Shown here one piece after another: positions 1 to 6,690 of a stretch of DNA of 9,420 nucleotides. The notes under the pieces were generated by a model that was not told the origin of the DNA, ran no database searches, and saw nothing but the letters and a program-made list of their open reading frames with translations. The stretch's first letter is position 1. The number at the start of each line of letters is the position of its first letter. Both the position numbers and the translations under genes were made by a program. The stretch is from an uncultured Clostridiaceae bacterium (GTDB lineage Bacteria > Bacillota > Clostridia > Lachnospirales > Lachnospiraceae): positions 1 to 9,420 of the forward strand of contig CATKZA010000037.1 of assembly GCA_949841235.1 (NCBI GenBank), written 5' to 3'.

Positions 1-728
1 ATTTCCGATGCCATATTGGAAAAGACGATTTCCCCTGTTTCAGACAGAGAAATCTCCAAATCCCCATCGCTATATTTCACTGCATTATTCATAAGATTAG
101 AAAATACCCGGGTCAGGGACGAAGGGTCAAGCCGCCTGATAACCTTTTCCTCTGTGATTCTGATATCCGGAGTAATGCCCTGCTCTCCCAGAATATGATA
201 AAACGCCGCTATGCTCTCTTCCAGCACATCGTTTATTACGACTGGTTTTGCAGAGGGATGTTCCTCCGCCGCCAGAATGACAGAGTAGCGAAAAAGTTCT
301 TCTGTCAGCCGGGCGAGCAGATCGGCTCTGTCCTTCATGATTCCAATATACCGGGAGGCGGCCTCCGTCGATTCCTCTTGCTCCAGCAAATCCAAATACC
401 CGCAGATGGCGGTTAATGGCGTGCGCAAATCATGGGCAACATTCGTGACAGCGTTTTTCAGCTCCATGTCTCCCATGAGATAGCGGTGACGCTGGGAGCG
501 CAGCTCCCGCAGTTGCTTATTCAGCGCATTGGCAAGGCTCCGCATGCATCGGTCATTGCTGGAAATATCAATCAGCGCATTGGTATCCTCCATGAGCCGA
601 CTTGCGAATGCCTCCTCCATTTCCCTGGCAGCCTTCCGCAGCATGTGTATTTTCAAAGCAAGAAACAAAATGATCAATAGCATTCCGCCAATCAAAGCCC
701 ATAGCCAAATATTCATCATCGTACCCAT
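1..728 (-). CDS. Sensor histidine kinase, 3' end cut by window edge
   Basis: This is the N-terminal 242 residues of a membrane histidine kinase, which would autophosphorylate and pass phosphate to the adjacent OmpR-type regulator. I translated it directly. It has one hydrophobic helix (about residues 6-26), then a cytoplasmic charged helical linker. The dimerisation/phosphoacceptor H-box is NVAHDLRTPLTA with His99, and the start of the ATPase domain has the N-box NLMNNAVKYSDGD (211-223, Mg-binding Asn215). The G boxes lie beyond the window. There is no extracellular sensor domain: only about five residues precede the helix. The ATG at 728 follows AAAGGGGGA with good spacing and lies 15 bases after the permease stop, so it is very likely co-transcribed and last, or near last, in the ABC operon. 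The family is certain; the signal is not. The absence of an outside domain suggests intramembrane sensing or signalling through the transporter (inference). Confidence 0.93.
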   Translation of the reverse strand, partial: MGTMMNIWLWALIGGMLLIILFLALKIHMLRKAAREMEEAFASRLMEDTNALIDISSNDRCMRSLANALNKQLRELRSQRHRYLMGDMELKNAVTNVAHDLRTPLTAICGYLDLLEQEESTEAASRYIGIMKDRADLLARLTEELFRYSVILAAEEHPSAKPVVINDVLEESIAAFYHILGEQGITPDIRITEEKVIRRLDPSSLTRVFSNLMNNAVKYSDGDLEISLSETGEIVFSNMASE

Positions 729-743
729 GCTGCGATCCCCCTT

Positions 744-1604
744 TTATCTCAGATTCTTTCTTTGAAAGATCACGATGCCCGCCCCAGTGGTGGCTATAAT
801 CAAAATGACATCATACACCGCAATCCATTTCCCATGATCCGTGTTCTGCATCGTAATCTGATAGAGCTGGGAAACGGGCAGAAAGTCATTTAAAAATTCA
901 TATAGTTCTCGTTTTCTGCCTGTAAGATATCGCGGATTTTTCTCCCTCTCCACCTCAATGAGCTCCCCTGTATTTTCATCCGTATAGGCGTATCCGTCAT
1001 AGTATTCCGGGGCAGAGAGCCTCTGATAAATCGACATGGAAGCAAACATCATAATCAATGTGGCCAGAAGGCATACAACCCCTCCATATGCCCTGCTCTG
1101 GATGGACATTGACAGAAGCAATAAGCACGCTGTCAATGCCAGGATAGAGGAAGCGCTAACAAGCATCATGAGAAAGATTTTTGCCGGAGGAAGGGTAATG
1201 CCGCCAATAAAAATGCTGCCAAATATCAGCACAGCCACCACGCATAATAAATGAATGATTACATCAGCCACGGCACAAACAATGAGTTTTGAAAAATAGA
1301 TATTCCACCGGGTATGCCCAACGATGATTTTATTCCGAATCGTTCCGTTGGAATATTCCGTCCCCACAAAGATGCTTACCAGTACGGCAATCACGAAGAT
1401 CATATAAAGCGACCCTACAAATAACAGGCCATCCGCATTTCTGTATTCCTGACTCAGTTCCGCATATATATCTGCGTTCATCTTCATATCGCTCCAGCGC
1501 ATCATGACGATGCCGATGCCAAGCCCGGCGGAAATGAGCAGACAAATTTTAAAAACATTGCTTTTCATCAGTCGCATAAATTCAGACACTACCAGCTTAT
1601 TCAT
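744..1604 (-). CDS. ABC-2 type transporter permease
   Basis: This is the membrane subunit of an ABC transporter whose ATPase is encoded just upstream. Its 286 residues contain about six hydrophobic helices (near 17-36, 60-81, 105-133, 141-167, 172-193 and 261-281). After helix 2 comes EYSNGTIRNK, the E-x-x-x-G-T cytoplasmic motif usual in ABC-2 permeases of the bacitracin/lantibiotic export type. A roughly 65-residue loop between helices 5 and 6, predicted outside the cell, is rich in Tyr and acidic residues (PEYYDGYAYTDE). I chose the ATG at 1604 because GGGAGGTG sits 8 bases before it; a start at 1655 is possible but would overlap the ATPase deeply and adds a non-family leader. With the chosen start, the gene overlaps the ATPase 3' end by 8 bases, suggesting translational coupling. 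The substrate is unknown. A role in resistance to, or export of, a peptide antibiotic is an inference from family and context. Confidence 0.88.
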   Translation of the reverse strand: MNKLVVSEFMRLMKSNVFKICLLISAGLGIGIVMMRWSDMKMNADIYAELSQEYRNADGLLFVGSLYMIFVIAVLVSIFVGTEYSNGTIRNKIIVGHTRWNIYFSKLIVCAVADVIIHLLCVVAVLIFGSIFIGGITLPPAKIFLMMLVSASSILALTACLLLLSMSIQSRAYGGVVCLLATLIMMFASMSIYQRLSAPEYYDGYAYTDENTGELIEVEREKNPRYLTGRKRELYEFLNDFLPVSQLYQITMQNTDHGKWIAVYDVILIIATTGAGIVIFQRKNLR

Positions 1605-2511
1605 TTCCTTCACCTCCCACCAGATTGATATAATAACTTTCAAGGCTTTCATCATGTTCCCGCATGGAAATCACTTCGCAGCCATGCTCCGCCAGAGCCA
1701 GAGCAAGTTGGGTGACATGGATTTTGGCAAATAGATCTGCCTCCCGATCCGATATGATTTCATATTCTATACCCATCTCGTCAAGCACCCGGGAGAGCAT
1801 TCCCATATGGCTCACCTCGATGCGCACGCATTTCCTGCAAGCAGCCTCCAGCTGCCCCGCACTGATTTCTTTGATCATTCGCCCATTCCCAATAAACCCA
1901 TAATGGGTGGCAAGCTTTGAAAGTTCATCCAGAATATGGCTTGAGATCAGCACCGTAATCTGCCGCTCCCGATTAAGTTTTAAAATCAACTCCCGAATCT
2001 CTATGATGCCCTGAGGATCAAGCCCGTTTGCCGGTTCATCCAGCACCAGGAAATCAGGATCCCCCACGAGGGCGATTGCAATTCCCAAACGCTGGCGCAT
2101 GCCAAGAGAAAAGTTCTTCGCCTTCTTCTTCCCTGTGCGATCCAGCCCCACCAGTTTCAGGGTATCGTGCAATCCGTCATAGGATGGCAGTCCTAGAATC
2201 CGGCATTGCTGTCTCAAATTGTCCTCTGCCGTCATGCTAAGATAGATGGCAGGATTTTCCACCACGGCCCCCATCCTCCTGCGAGACTTGGCAATATCCC
2301 CATCCGCATTCTTTCTCCCATACAGGGTATATTCCCCGGACGTGGGTTCCTGGAGCCCGCAGATAAGCCGTATCAGCGTCGTCTTGCCCGCACCGTTCTC
2401 CCCCACAAAGCCGTAGATTGCTCCCTTGGGAACATTCATGCACAATCCGTTTAACGCTTTAAAATGCTTGTAATGCTTGTTCAAAGCATCCGTTCTAAGA
2501 ACGTAATCCAT
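1597..2511 (-). CDS. ABC transporter ATP-binding protein, BcrA-like
   Basis: This cytoplasmic ATPase would power the adjacent ABC-2 permease. All nucleotide-binding motifs are present in 304 residues: Walker A GENGAGKTT (37-45), signature FSLGMRQR (134-141), Walker B FLVLDEP (154-160) followed by ANGLDP, and the switch His192 in ISSH. The Q-loop position carries Glu (VVENPAIY, E85), as I recall for the bacitracin-type BcrA branch, so this is not a defect. A C-terminal region of about 95 residues (from about 210) follows the core, as in drug and lantibiotic exporters. The ATG at 2511 follows GGAGGG (2518-2523) with six bases of spacing. It is the first gene after a regulated promoter near 2628-2684 and precedes the permease and kinase. 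Function as a transport ATPase is secure; the transported compound is unknown. Confidence 0.95.
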   Translation of the reverse strand: MDYVLRTDALNKHYKHFKALNGLCMNVPKGAIYGFVGENGAGKTTLIRLICGLQEPTSGEYTLYGRKNADGDIAKSRRRMGAVVENPAIYLSMTAEDNLRQQCRILGLPSYDGLHDTLKLVGLDRTGKKKAKNFSLGMRQRLGIAIALVGDPDFLVLDEPANGLDPQGIIEIRELILKLNRERQITVLISSHILDELSKLATHYGFIGNGRMIKEISAGQLEAACRKCVRIEVSHMGMLSRVLDEMGIEYEIISDREADLFAKIHVTQLALALAEHGCEVISMREHDESLESYYINLVGGEGNE

Positions 2512-2565
2512 AACAATCCCTCCATTTCATTGTCTCACGCCCTAACGAAATGCTGCTATTAAATA

Positions 2566-2603
2566 CTTTCCATGCCAAAAGCCATGCAAAAGGACATGGA
2601 AAG
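2566..2603 (-). repeat. Inverted repeat in the ABC operon leader
   Basis: CTTTCCATG (2566-2574) and CATGGAAAG (2595-2603) form a perfect 9-bp inverted repeat with a 20-base loop. Within it the direct repeat TTTTG(G)CATGG occurs twice on the minus strand (complements of 2582-2591 and 2570-2580), so CCATG at 2595-2599 could pair with either copy. The element lies in the inferred untranslated leader of the ATPase gene, 55-92 bases before its start codon. No T-run follows, so it is not an intrinsic terminator. A role in mRNA stability or translation is possible but unproven. Confidence 0.55.
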
Positions 2604-2627
2604 CCTCGTTATTTTGGCGCTGGAATC

Positions 2628-2684
2628 ATCATAGCAGGAAATGGTAAAGACAGCGGTAAAGAAAAGAGTAAAGAATGTGTAAAG
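2628..2684 (-). promoter_or_regulatory. Activator-type promoter with four CTTTAC direct repeats
   Basis: On the minus strand the hexamer CTTTAC occurs four times without mismatch (plus-strand positions 2679-2684, 2668-2673, 2656-2661, 2644-2649), with steps of 11, 12 and 12 bp, i.e. on one helix face. Ten bases after the last copy is TATGAT (2628-2633), preceded by TG to make the extended -10 TGCTATGAT. There is no -35-like hexamer 17 bp upstream of it. This layout matches known OmpR/PhoB-family sites, where tandem direct repeats replace the -35. The obvious ligand is the regulator encoded at 2757-3440 (inference). Transcription would start near 2621 and read the ABC ATPase, permease and kinase. 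Confidence 0.7.
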
Positions 2685-2756
2685 AAAGTTCTAAGCCAGC
2701 ATTCTTCGCATCGCATATTTTGAGCGATTTCCTATATGGATCAGGGTGTCAAAAGA

Positions 2757-3440
2757 CTATTCGCCGTAACGCTCCGAGGATGCCCGCAGTTTGAATCCAA
2801 TCCCCCATACCGCCTCAATATAGTCTCTGCCGTTTGCCTCCCGCAGTTTCTTCCGCAGGTTGCTGACATGCATTTTCAGGGAGCTATCCGTGCAGTCGGG
2901 AGTATCCTCGCTAATATGATCCAGGAGAAAGGATTTCGTGACAACCCGCATGGAATTTTGCATCAGCAGCTTTAAGATGGCGTATTCCGTTTTTGTCAAT
3001 TTGACTTCTTCGCTTCCCGCTGTCACGGTATGGGCATCCATGTCAAGGGTCAAATCATCATATGTCAGGCTAGATGCGCTCACTCTGCCTGCGGCATTTC
3101 TGAATTGCACCTGGATTCTTGCCAAAAGTTCCTTGGTATTGAATGGCTTGGAGATATAATCAGCCGCACCGTCAAGAAGCAGGGCAACCTTGCTGTCTAT
3201 ATCCACTTTTGCGCTTACTACAATGACGGGAATGTCCTTGATTTTCGGAAGCACTTCCTCGCCATTCAGCCCGGGGAGCATCAGATCAAGAAGCACGAGA
3301 TCGGGCTTTGCGACAGAGAGGGCAAGCAGCGCCTCCGTTCCGGAGTATGCCCGGGAAACGCCATATCCCTCTTTCCTAAGAATTTCCTCCAGCATATTGC
3401 CAATATGGATATCATCGTCAACGATTAAAATATTTTTCAA
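2757..3440 (-). CDS. OmpR/PhoB-family response regulator
   Basis: This is a two-domain transcription factor of 227 residues, normal length for the family. The receiver domain (about 1-115) has the acidic pocket D8-D10, phosphoacceptor Asp52 in LLDLMLPG, Ser76 and Lys98 (SKPF). The winged-helix DNA-binding domain (about 125-222) has the conserved LTKTEYAILKLL and the end motif VWGIGFKL. The start codon is TTG (3438-3440). No in-frame ATG is nearby, the protein begins exactly where the family does (MKNILIVDDD), and AAAGGAG precedes the TTG with nine bases of spacing. A consensus promoter lies at 3516-3544. It is separated from the ABC ATPase by about 245 bases containing a tandem-repeat operator. 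It probably pairs with the kinase at 1-728 and controls the transporter (inference from context). No terminator hairpin is evident after its stop. Confidence 0.95.
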   Translation of the reverse strand: MKNILIVDDDIHIGNMLEEILRKEGYGVSRAYSGTEALLALSVAKPDLVLLDLMLPGLNGEEVLPKIKDIPVIVVSAKVDIDSKVALLLDGAADYISKPFNTKELLARIQVQFRNAAGRVSASSLTYDDLTLDMDAHTVTAGSEEVKLTKTEYAILKLLMQNSMRVVTKSFLLDHISEDTPDCTDSSLKMHVSNLRKKLREANGRDYIEAVWGIGFKLRASSERYGE

Positions 3441-3515
3441 ATGAAAGAACTCCTTTCACAGCCACTATGCCAACGAAAAAGTAGCAAAAATTTTCATTCT
3501 GCAAGTTGGTAATGC

Positions 3516-3544
3516 ATTTTAGCACAAAAAAAGAAATTTGTAAA
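3516..3544 (-). promoter_or_regulatory. Sigma-A type promoter of the response regulator
   Basis: On the minus strand, TTTACA (3539-3544) and TAAAAT (3516-3521) are separated by exactly 17 bases, and TG one base before TAAAAT makes an extended -10. Both hexamers are close to consensus, and a T-rich spacer follows. Transcription would start near 3509, leaving a leader of about 70 bases before the TTG start at 3440. Because both boxes are good and no repeated operator is seen here, expression is probably constitutive. The -35 almost touches the plus-strand ORF that begins at 3549. Confidence 0.65.
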
Positions 3545-3548
3545 TTAG

Positions 3549-4145
3549 ATGGAAACCCTCTGGAATCTTTCGGAACTTTTCGGCAGGGCTGTTTTTTCAG
3601 AAGAGGGGGAGCAGATTGACCAACTGGTCTGGCTTAGCAAGGAGGAAGTGGCTCTGTTGTCCGGCAATATGGTGATGCGCATCGACGTAAAGAAAGGGAA
3701 ACTATTGGAACAATCCAAAATAGCAGAAGAAACCTTCGTGAATTGGAATCTCTCCGGCACGGTGCTGTCTTATGTGGTCAAGAGAGATGGCCGCTTTATC
3801 TTCGAAGCGGCGGAACTAATGCATATGAAAAAATTGGCATCCATCGATGCCGGTTCGTGGAAGCCTGGATTTGGCGAATATGATATGCTCTACTGTGACG
3901 GAATCATCTACAAGGTAGATAAAAAAAATCTATACCGCTATTCCTTTGAGAAAAAGGACTACCAAAAAATATACTCCGGCATCAAGATGCAAGAAACCTC
4001 TGCGGATCCGGAGACAGGGGAACGGTATTATAATTATTGCAGATTATACGGGGTGGATGAAGATTGCATTTATATCATGCATGTATCGGAATATGCGGGG
4101 GAGTGCAGTTTTTGCAAGATACATAAGTTGGAAATGATACGTTGA
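3549..4145 (+). CDS. Hypothetical protein, beta-propeller-like, possibly 5'-truncated
   Basis: I do not recognise a named family. The 198 residues are soluble-looking, without signal peptide or membrane helix. They show short beta-strand repeats of propeller type, such as YCDGIIYKVDKKNLYRYSF near 114-132 and VALLSGNMVMRIDVKKGKLL near 33-52. Similar strands occur in DUF5050/TolB-like surface proteins, which are normally longer and begin with a signal or lipoprotein sequence. Here an in-frame TAG directly precedes the ATG, no ribosome site is visible, and the preceding bases hold the opposite-facing regulator promoter. It is the only plausible plus-strand gene and converges with the CmpB gene, leaving 15 bases between stops. 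I read it as a C-terminal remnant or a weakly expressed small gene. Coding character is moderately supported by the long uninterrupted frame and the propeller-like pattern. Confidence 0.5.
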   Translation: METLWNLSELFGRAVFSEEGEQIDQLVWLSKEEVALLSGNMVMRIDVKKGKLLEQSKIAEETFVNWNLSGTVLSYVVKRDGRFIFEAAELMHMKKLASIDAGSWKPGFGEYDMLYCDGIIYKVDKKNLYRYSFEKKDYQKIYSGIKMQETSADPETGERYYNYCRLYGVDEDCIYIMHVSEYAGECSFCKIHKLEMIR

Positions 4146-4160
4146 ACAATGATAGCTTCC

Positions 4161-5048
4161 CTATTTCTTCGCCTCCTCCTTTTTCTCCCGAAGGTATTCC
4201 TCAATGGATGCCTTTCTAACCTTAAAGCCCTCCTCCCAGGCTTCCCGCCTCTCCCTTACATTCTCGCCGAAATTCTCCGTCCTGGCCCGCATATTGCTAA
4301 GCAGTTCCCGAACGGATACGGATTCCCGCCTTCCAAAGGAGAGGCGCATTTTCGGGAATGCATCCAAGATGCGGCGATAGCCCAGCCAGGGATTCTTCTT
4401 CATAAAATGCAGTTTCTCAGAGATCTCAGCCGCAGAATACTTCACCAATTCCTTCATGGAGGTCTCAGACATTTCCCAGAACATCAAATCCCATTCCTTC
4501 ATCATGACATACAGCCTCTCCAACTGCTTCCGAAGGTTGATAATTGTGATGACCGTATAGCACAGGTCAGCCGCAGTAGCCGCCAACGCCACCCCCAGAA
4601 TGATTTCCCCCGCCTGCCGGGGAATGCTTTCTATGACCGCCCGGGCCATGGGCAGCAGGAAGTCAAACATCACCAGAGACAGCACGCCCCAGAACAGGGA
4701 GGGAATCAGAGCCACCCTCCCCCGGAAATTATAGGGCTCTTCCGAGTAATCCCACCATTTGGTATGGAAGCACCGCTCCAGCACCCACCCGGTCACGTAT
4801 TCTAACACCGTGGCCACCACCATGCCCATCAAATACAGAAGCGTGGGAATCTTGCAAAAAGGGCGCAGAAAGAGATACACCGCCACCGCCCCGAATCCAT
4901 ACAGGGGCAGAATGGGGCCGATGAGAAATCCCCGATTGATTGGCTTCCTATCCCGCAAAAATACAAATATGCACTCATATATCCAGCCCGCAAAGGCAAA
5001 AAGGTAAAACATCATCAATAGGTCATATGCCGACTCGTCTAATATCAT
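4161..5048 (-). CDS. CmpB-family (putative ABC transporter type IV) membrane protein
   Basis: The N-terminal half matches the family often labelled ABC_trans_CmpB, an integral membrane protein common in Clostridia with no settled biochemical role. About five helices are visible (near 8-31, 41-61, 68-90, 113-134 and 146-171), with the family-typical stretches GFLIGPILPLYGFGA and WDYSEEPYNFRGR. From about 172 to the end is a roughly 120-residue, highly charged, probably cytoplasmic and partly coiled-coil tail. I chose the ATG at 5048 because GAGGG lies five to six bases before it; ATGs at 5060 and 5072 are in frame, but their spacing to AGGAA is poor. It lies about 65 bases after recU and is the last minus-strand gene before the convergent ORF. 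No ATPase partner is adjacent, so the transporter label should be taken as a family name only. Confidence 0.82.
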   Translation of the reverse strand: MILDESAYDLLMMFYLFAFAGWIYECIFVFLRDRKPINRGFLIGPILPLYGFGAVAVYLFLRPFCKIPTLLYLMGMVVATVLEYVTGWVLERCFHTKWWDYSEEPYNFRGRVALIPSLFWGVLSLVMFDFLLPMARAVIESIPRQAGEIILGVALAATAADLCYTVITIINLRKQLERLYVMMKEWDLMFWEMSETSMKELVKYSAAEISEKLHFMKKNPWLGYRRILDAFPKMRLSFGRRESVSVRELLSNMRARTENFGENVRERREAWEEGFKVRKASIEEYLREKKEEAKK

Positions 5049-5113
5049 TCCAACCCTCATTTCCCGAAGCATTTCCTGCCACTTGTTACGATTCTCAGCC
5101 TAGTACAACTTTC

Positions 5114-5650
5114 TCATTCATCCCTGGCCTCCAGATCCTTAGAAATCATCTCCAGATAATGGATATAGATCTGATGGGAAAAACGGATTTCGTAACTCTG
5201 ATCCAGTTCCTCCCTGCGAAAGCTCTTCCTGCCCCCCCCCTCGGCCCGCCGCCAGAACACCTCCACATCCCGATAGGGTACATAATAGTATTTTTCCACC
5301 TTGGAAAAATAGATAATGAAGAATGCAATCCCCTGCTGCCCCTCAAACTCCCGCATAAACTTCATCTGATGCTCGTGGATATTCTGGAGAGGAAATGTCT
5401 CCCCGCTGCACTCCTTGGCATCAAAGCACACCGGCACCCCCTGCACCGTCCCGATATAGTCCACGGTACTTTTCTTCTCAAAATAGGCCAGCGTGATATG
5501 GTGGTTTGCCTGATCAATCTCGATGGGCGTAATGGGCGTGGGAATCTTCTGCACCAATGCCAGCCTCTCCTGGCGATATTTCTCGTTGGTAATATTGATG
5601 GACTCCTCCAGCACGGAGCCTCGAAGTCCCCTGGAATTCCAGGAAGGCAA
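5114..5650 (-). CDS. recU: RecU Holliday junction resolvase
   Basis: RecU is the Firmicutes endonuclease that cleaves Holliday junctions in recombination and chromosome segregation. The 178-residue protein shows the family features in order: NSRGLRG, LEESINITN.KY (14-25), QKIPTP (34-39), the catalytic core with Asp64 (STVDYIG) and D77-A-K79-E80 (the E/D-x-K nuclease motif), FPLQNIHEHQ (86-95), and the end motif GRKSFRREEL. It is slightly short because the variable N-terminal tail of B. subtilis RecU is missing. The start is TTG (5648-5650): an in-frame TGA lies two codons upstream, the next Met is far inside, and AGGAG (5660-5664) has nine bases of spacing. That ribosome site sits immediately after the stop codon of the preceding pseudouridine synthase. 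A run of nine G on the coding strand (5232-5240) encodes Gly-Gly-Gly near 138-140. Confidence 0.93.
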   Translation of the reverse strand: MPSWNSRGLRGSVLEESINITNEKYRQERLALVQKIPTPITPIEIDQANHHITLAYFEKKSTVDYIGTVQGVPVCFDAKECSGETFPLQNIHEHQMKFMREFEGQQGIAFFIIYFSKVEKYYYVPYRDVEVFWRRAEGGGRKSFRREELDQSYEIRFSHQIYIHYLEMISKDLEARDE

Positions 5651-5667
5651 CGTCCCTCACTCCTCTC

Positions 5668-6666
5668 TCAGCGCGAAAATTTCATTCCCATCTCCCCCAG
5701 CACCCGACGGAACTGCTCCGGCAGAGGGGCCTCCAAGCCCATGCCCCGGTACTTTTCCGGCAAATAAGGCGCATTTCCCAAATGAAGCTGCCATGCATGG
5801 AGCAGCTGGTGGCGCACCCCAAAGGCTTTCCCGAAATCACGGCACATCTCCCTGCCGCCGTACTTCCCATCCCCCGCAACAGGGTATCCCAAGCTCTGGA
5901 GATGGGCTCGAATCTGATGAGATTTCCCCGTAATCAGATGCACTCTCAGAAGAGTATGCCAACTCCCCCGCCAAAGGGCATGCTCCAAAGGCTCGTAGGC
6001 CGTCTCAATCTCCACCGCTCCCTCTATCCGATCCTGCACAATCTCCGCCCGATTAGAATCGCCATCCTTCACCAGATAGCCTTTGCCGTGCATCTGCCTA
6101 TCCACCCTTCCCTGAACCAGGCAGAGATAGTATTTCTCTAATAGCCGCTCCTGAAAAAGCCGGTTCATATACTGCAAGCTGCCCACGGTCTTTCCCGCCA
6201 CCACCAGCCCCGTGGTATTCCTGTCCAGGCGGTTGCATATCCCCGGGCGAAATCCGCCGGAAAGCGCAATCCCATCCTCCTCAGACAAATGCTTCCCAAT
6301 ATGCTCCACCAAGGATACATCTTCCCTGCCGGCCCGCTGAGACAGCATGCCCGCTGGCTTATTCACGACCAAAAGCTCCTCATCCTCATAGACAATATCC
6401 AGAGAACTCTTCTGCGCCATATCCGCTGCGAAAGGATGCCCGGCCCTTCCCCGAAATTTTGCAATGGTTTCCTCCGAGAGAAAGAACTTGATGCAGTCCC
6501 CTTCCTCCAATTTCTCCATGCCCGCTGCCTTCTTCCCATTCAATGTAATATTCTTCTTCCGCAGCATTTTATAAAAGAAGCTCCTAGGCGCCTCCGACAG
6601 GTATTTGGCCAGATATTTATCCAATCGCTGCCCCGCCTCCCTGGCGGATACGGTAATCTCCCTCAT
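5668..6666 (-). CDS. RluC/RluD-family pseudouridine synthase with S4 domain
   Basis: This enzyme isomerises specific uridines to pseudouridine, in this family usually in 23S rRNA. The 332 residues begin with an S4 RNA-binding domain (about 1-65: RLDKYLAKYL, then RKKNITLNG). The catalytic domain follows, with VVNKPAGMLSQ (100-110) and the signature NRLDRNTTGLVV (145-156), where Asp148 is the catalytic residue. LEKYYLCLVQG and the substrate-region motif GKSHQIRAHLQSLGYPVAGDGKYG confirm the RluC/D subgroup. The ATG at 6666 follows AGAGG by about nine bases and lies 24 bases after the unknown membrane protein. recU begins 17 bases after its stop, so the two are likely co-translated from one mRNA. 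The exact target uridine cannot be assigned from sequence. Confidence 0.93.
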   Translation of the reverse strand: MREITVSAREAGQRLDKYLAKYLSEAPRSFFYKMLRKKNITLNGKKAAGMEKLEEGDCIKFFLSEETIAKFRGRAGHPFAADMAQKSSLDIVYEDEELLVVNKPAGMLSQRAGREDVSLVEHIGKHLSEEDGIALSGGFRPGICNRLDRNTTGLVVAGKTVGSLQYMNRLFQERLLEKYYLCLVQGRVDRQMHGKGYLVKDGDSNRAEIVQDRIEGAVEIETAYEPLEHALWRGSWHTLLRVHLITGKSHQIRAHLQSLGYPVAGDGKYGGREMCRDFGKAFGVRHQLLHAWQLHLGNAPYLPEKYRGMGLEAPLPEQFRRVLGEMGMKFSR

Positions 6667-6690
6667 TTCGATTATCCTCTCAATCCATCT

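Noticed and set aside
2644..2684. CTTTAC array considered as a CRISPR-like or satellite repeat
   Set aside because: Units are 6 bp with 5-6 bp spacers and only four copies, placed exactly before a -10 box. That fits a protein-binding site, not a CRISPR or satellite array.
4141..4165. Shared bidirectional terminator between the convergent stops
   Set aside because: The 15-base gap and its edges contain no GC-rich inverted repeat followed by a T-run on either strand.
4940..5767. 275-residue plus-strand ORF opposite recU and parts of its neighbours
   Set aside because: It crosses three minus-strand genes, has low-complexity Pro/His-rich composition and no motif, so it is an antisense shadow.
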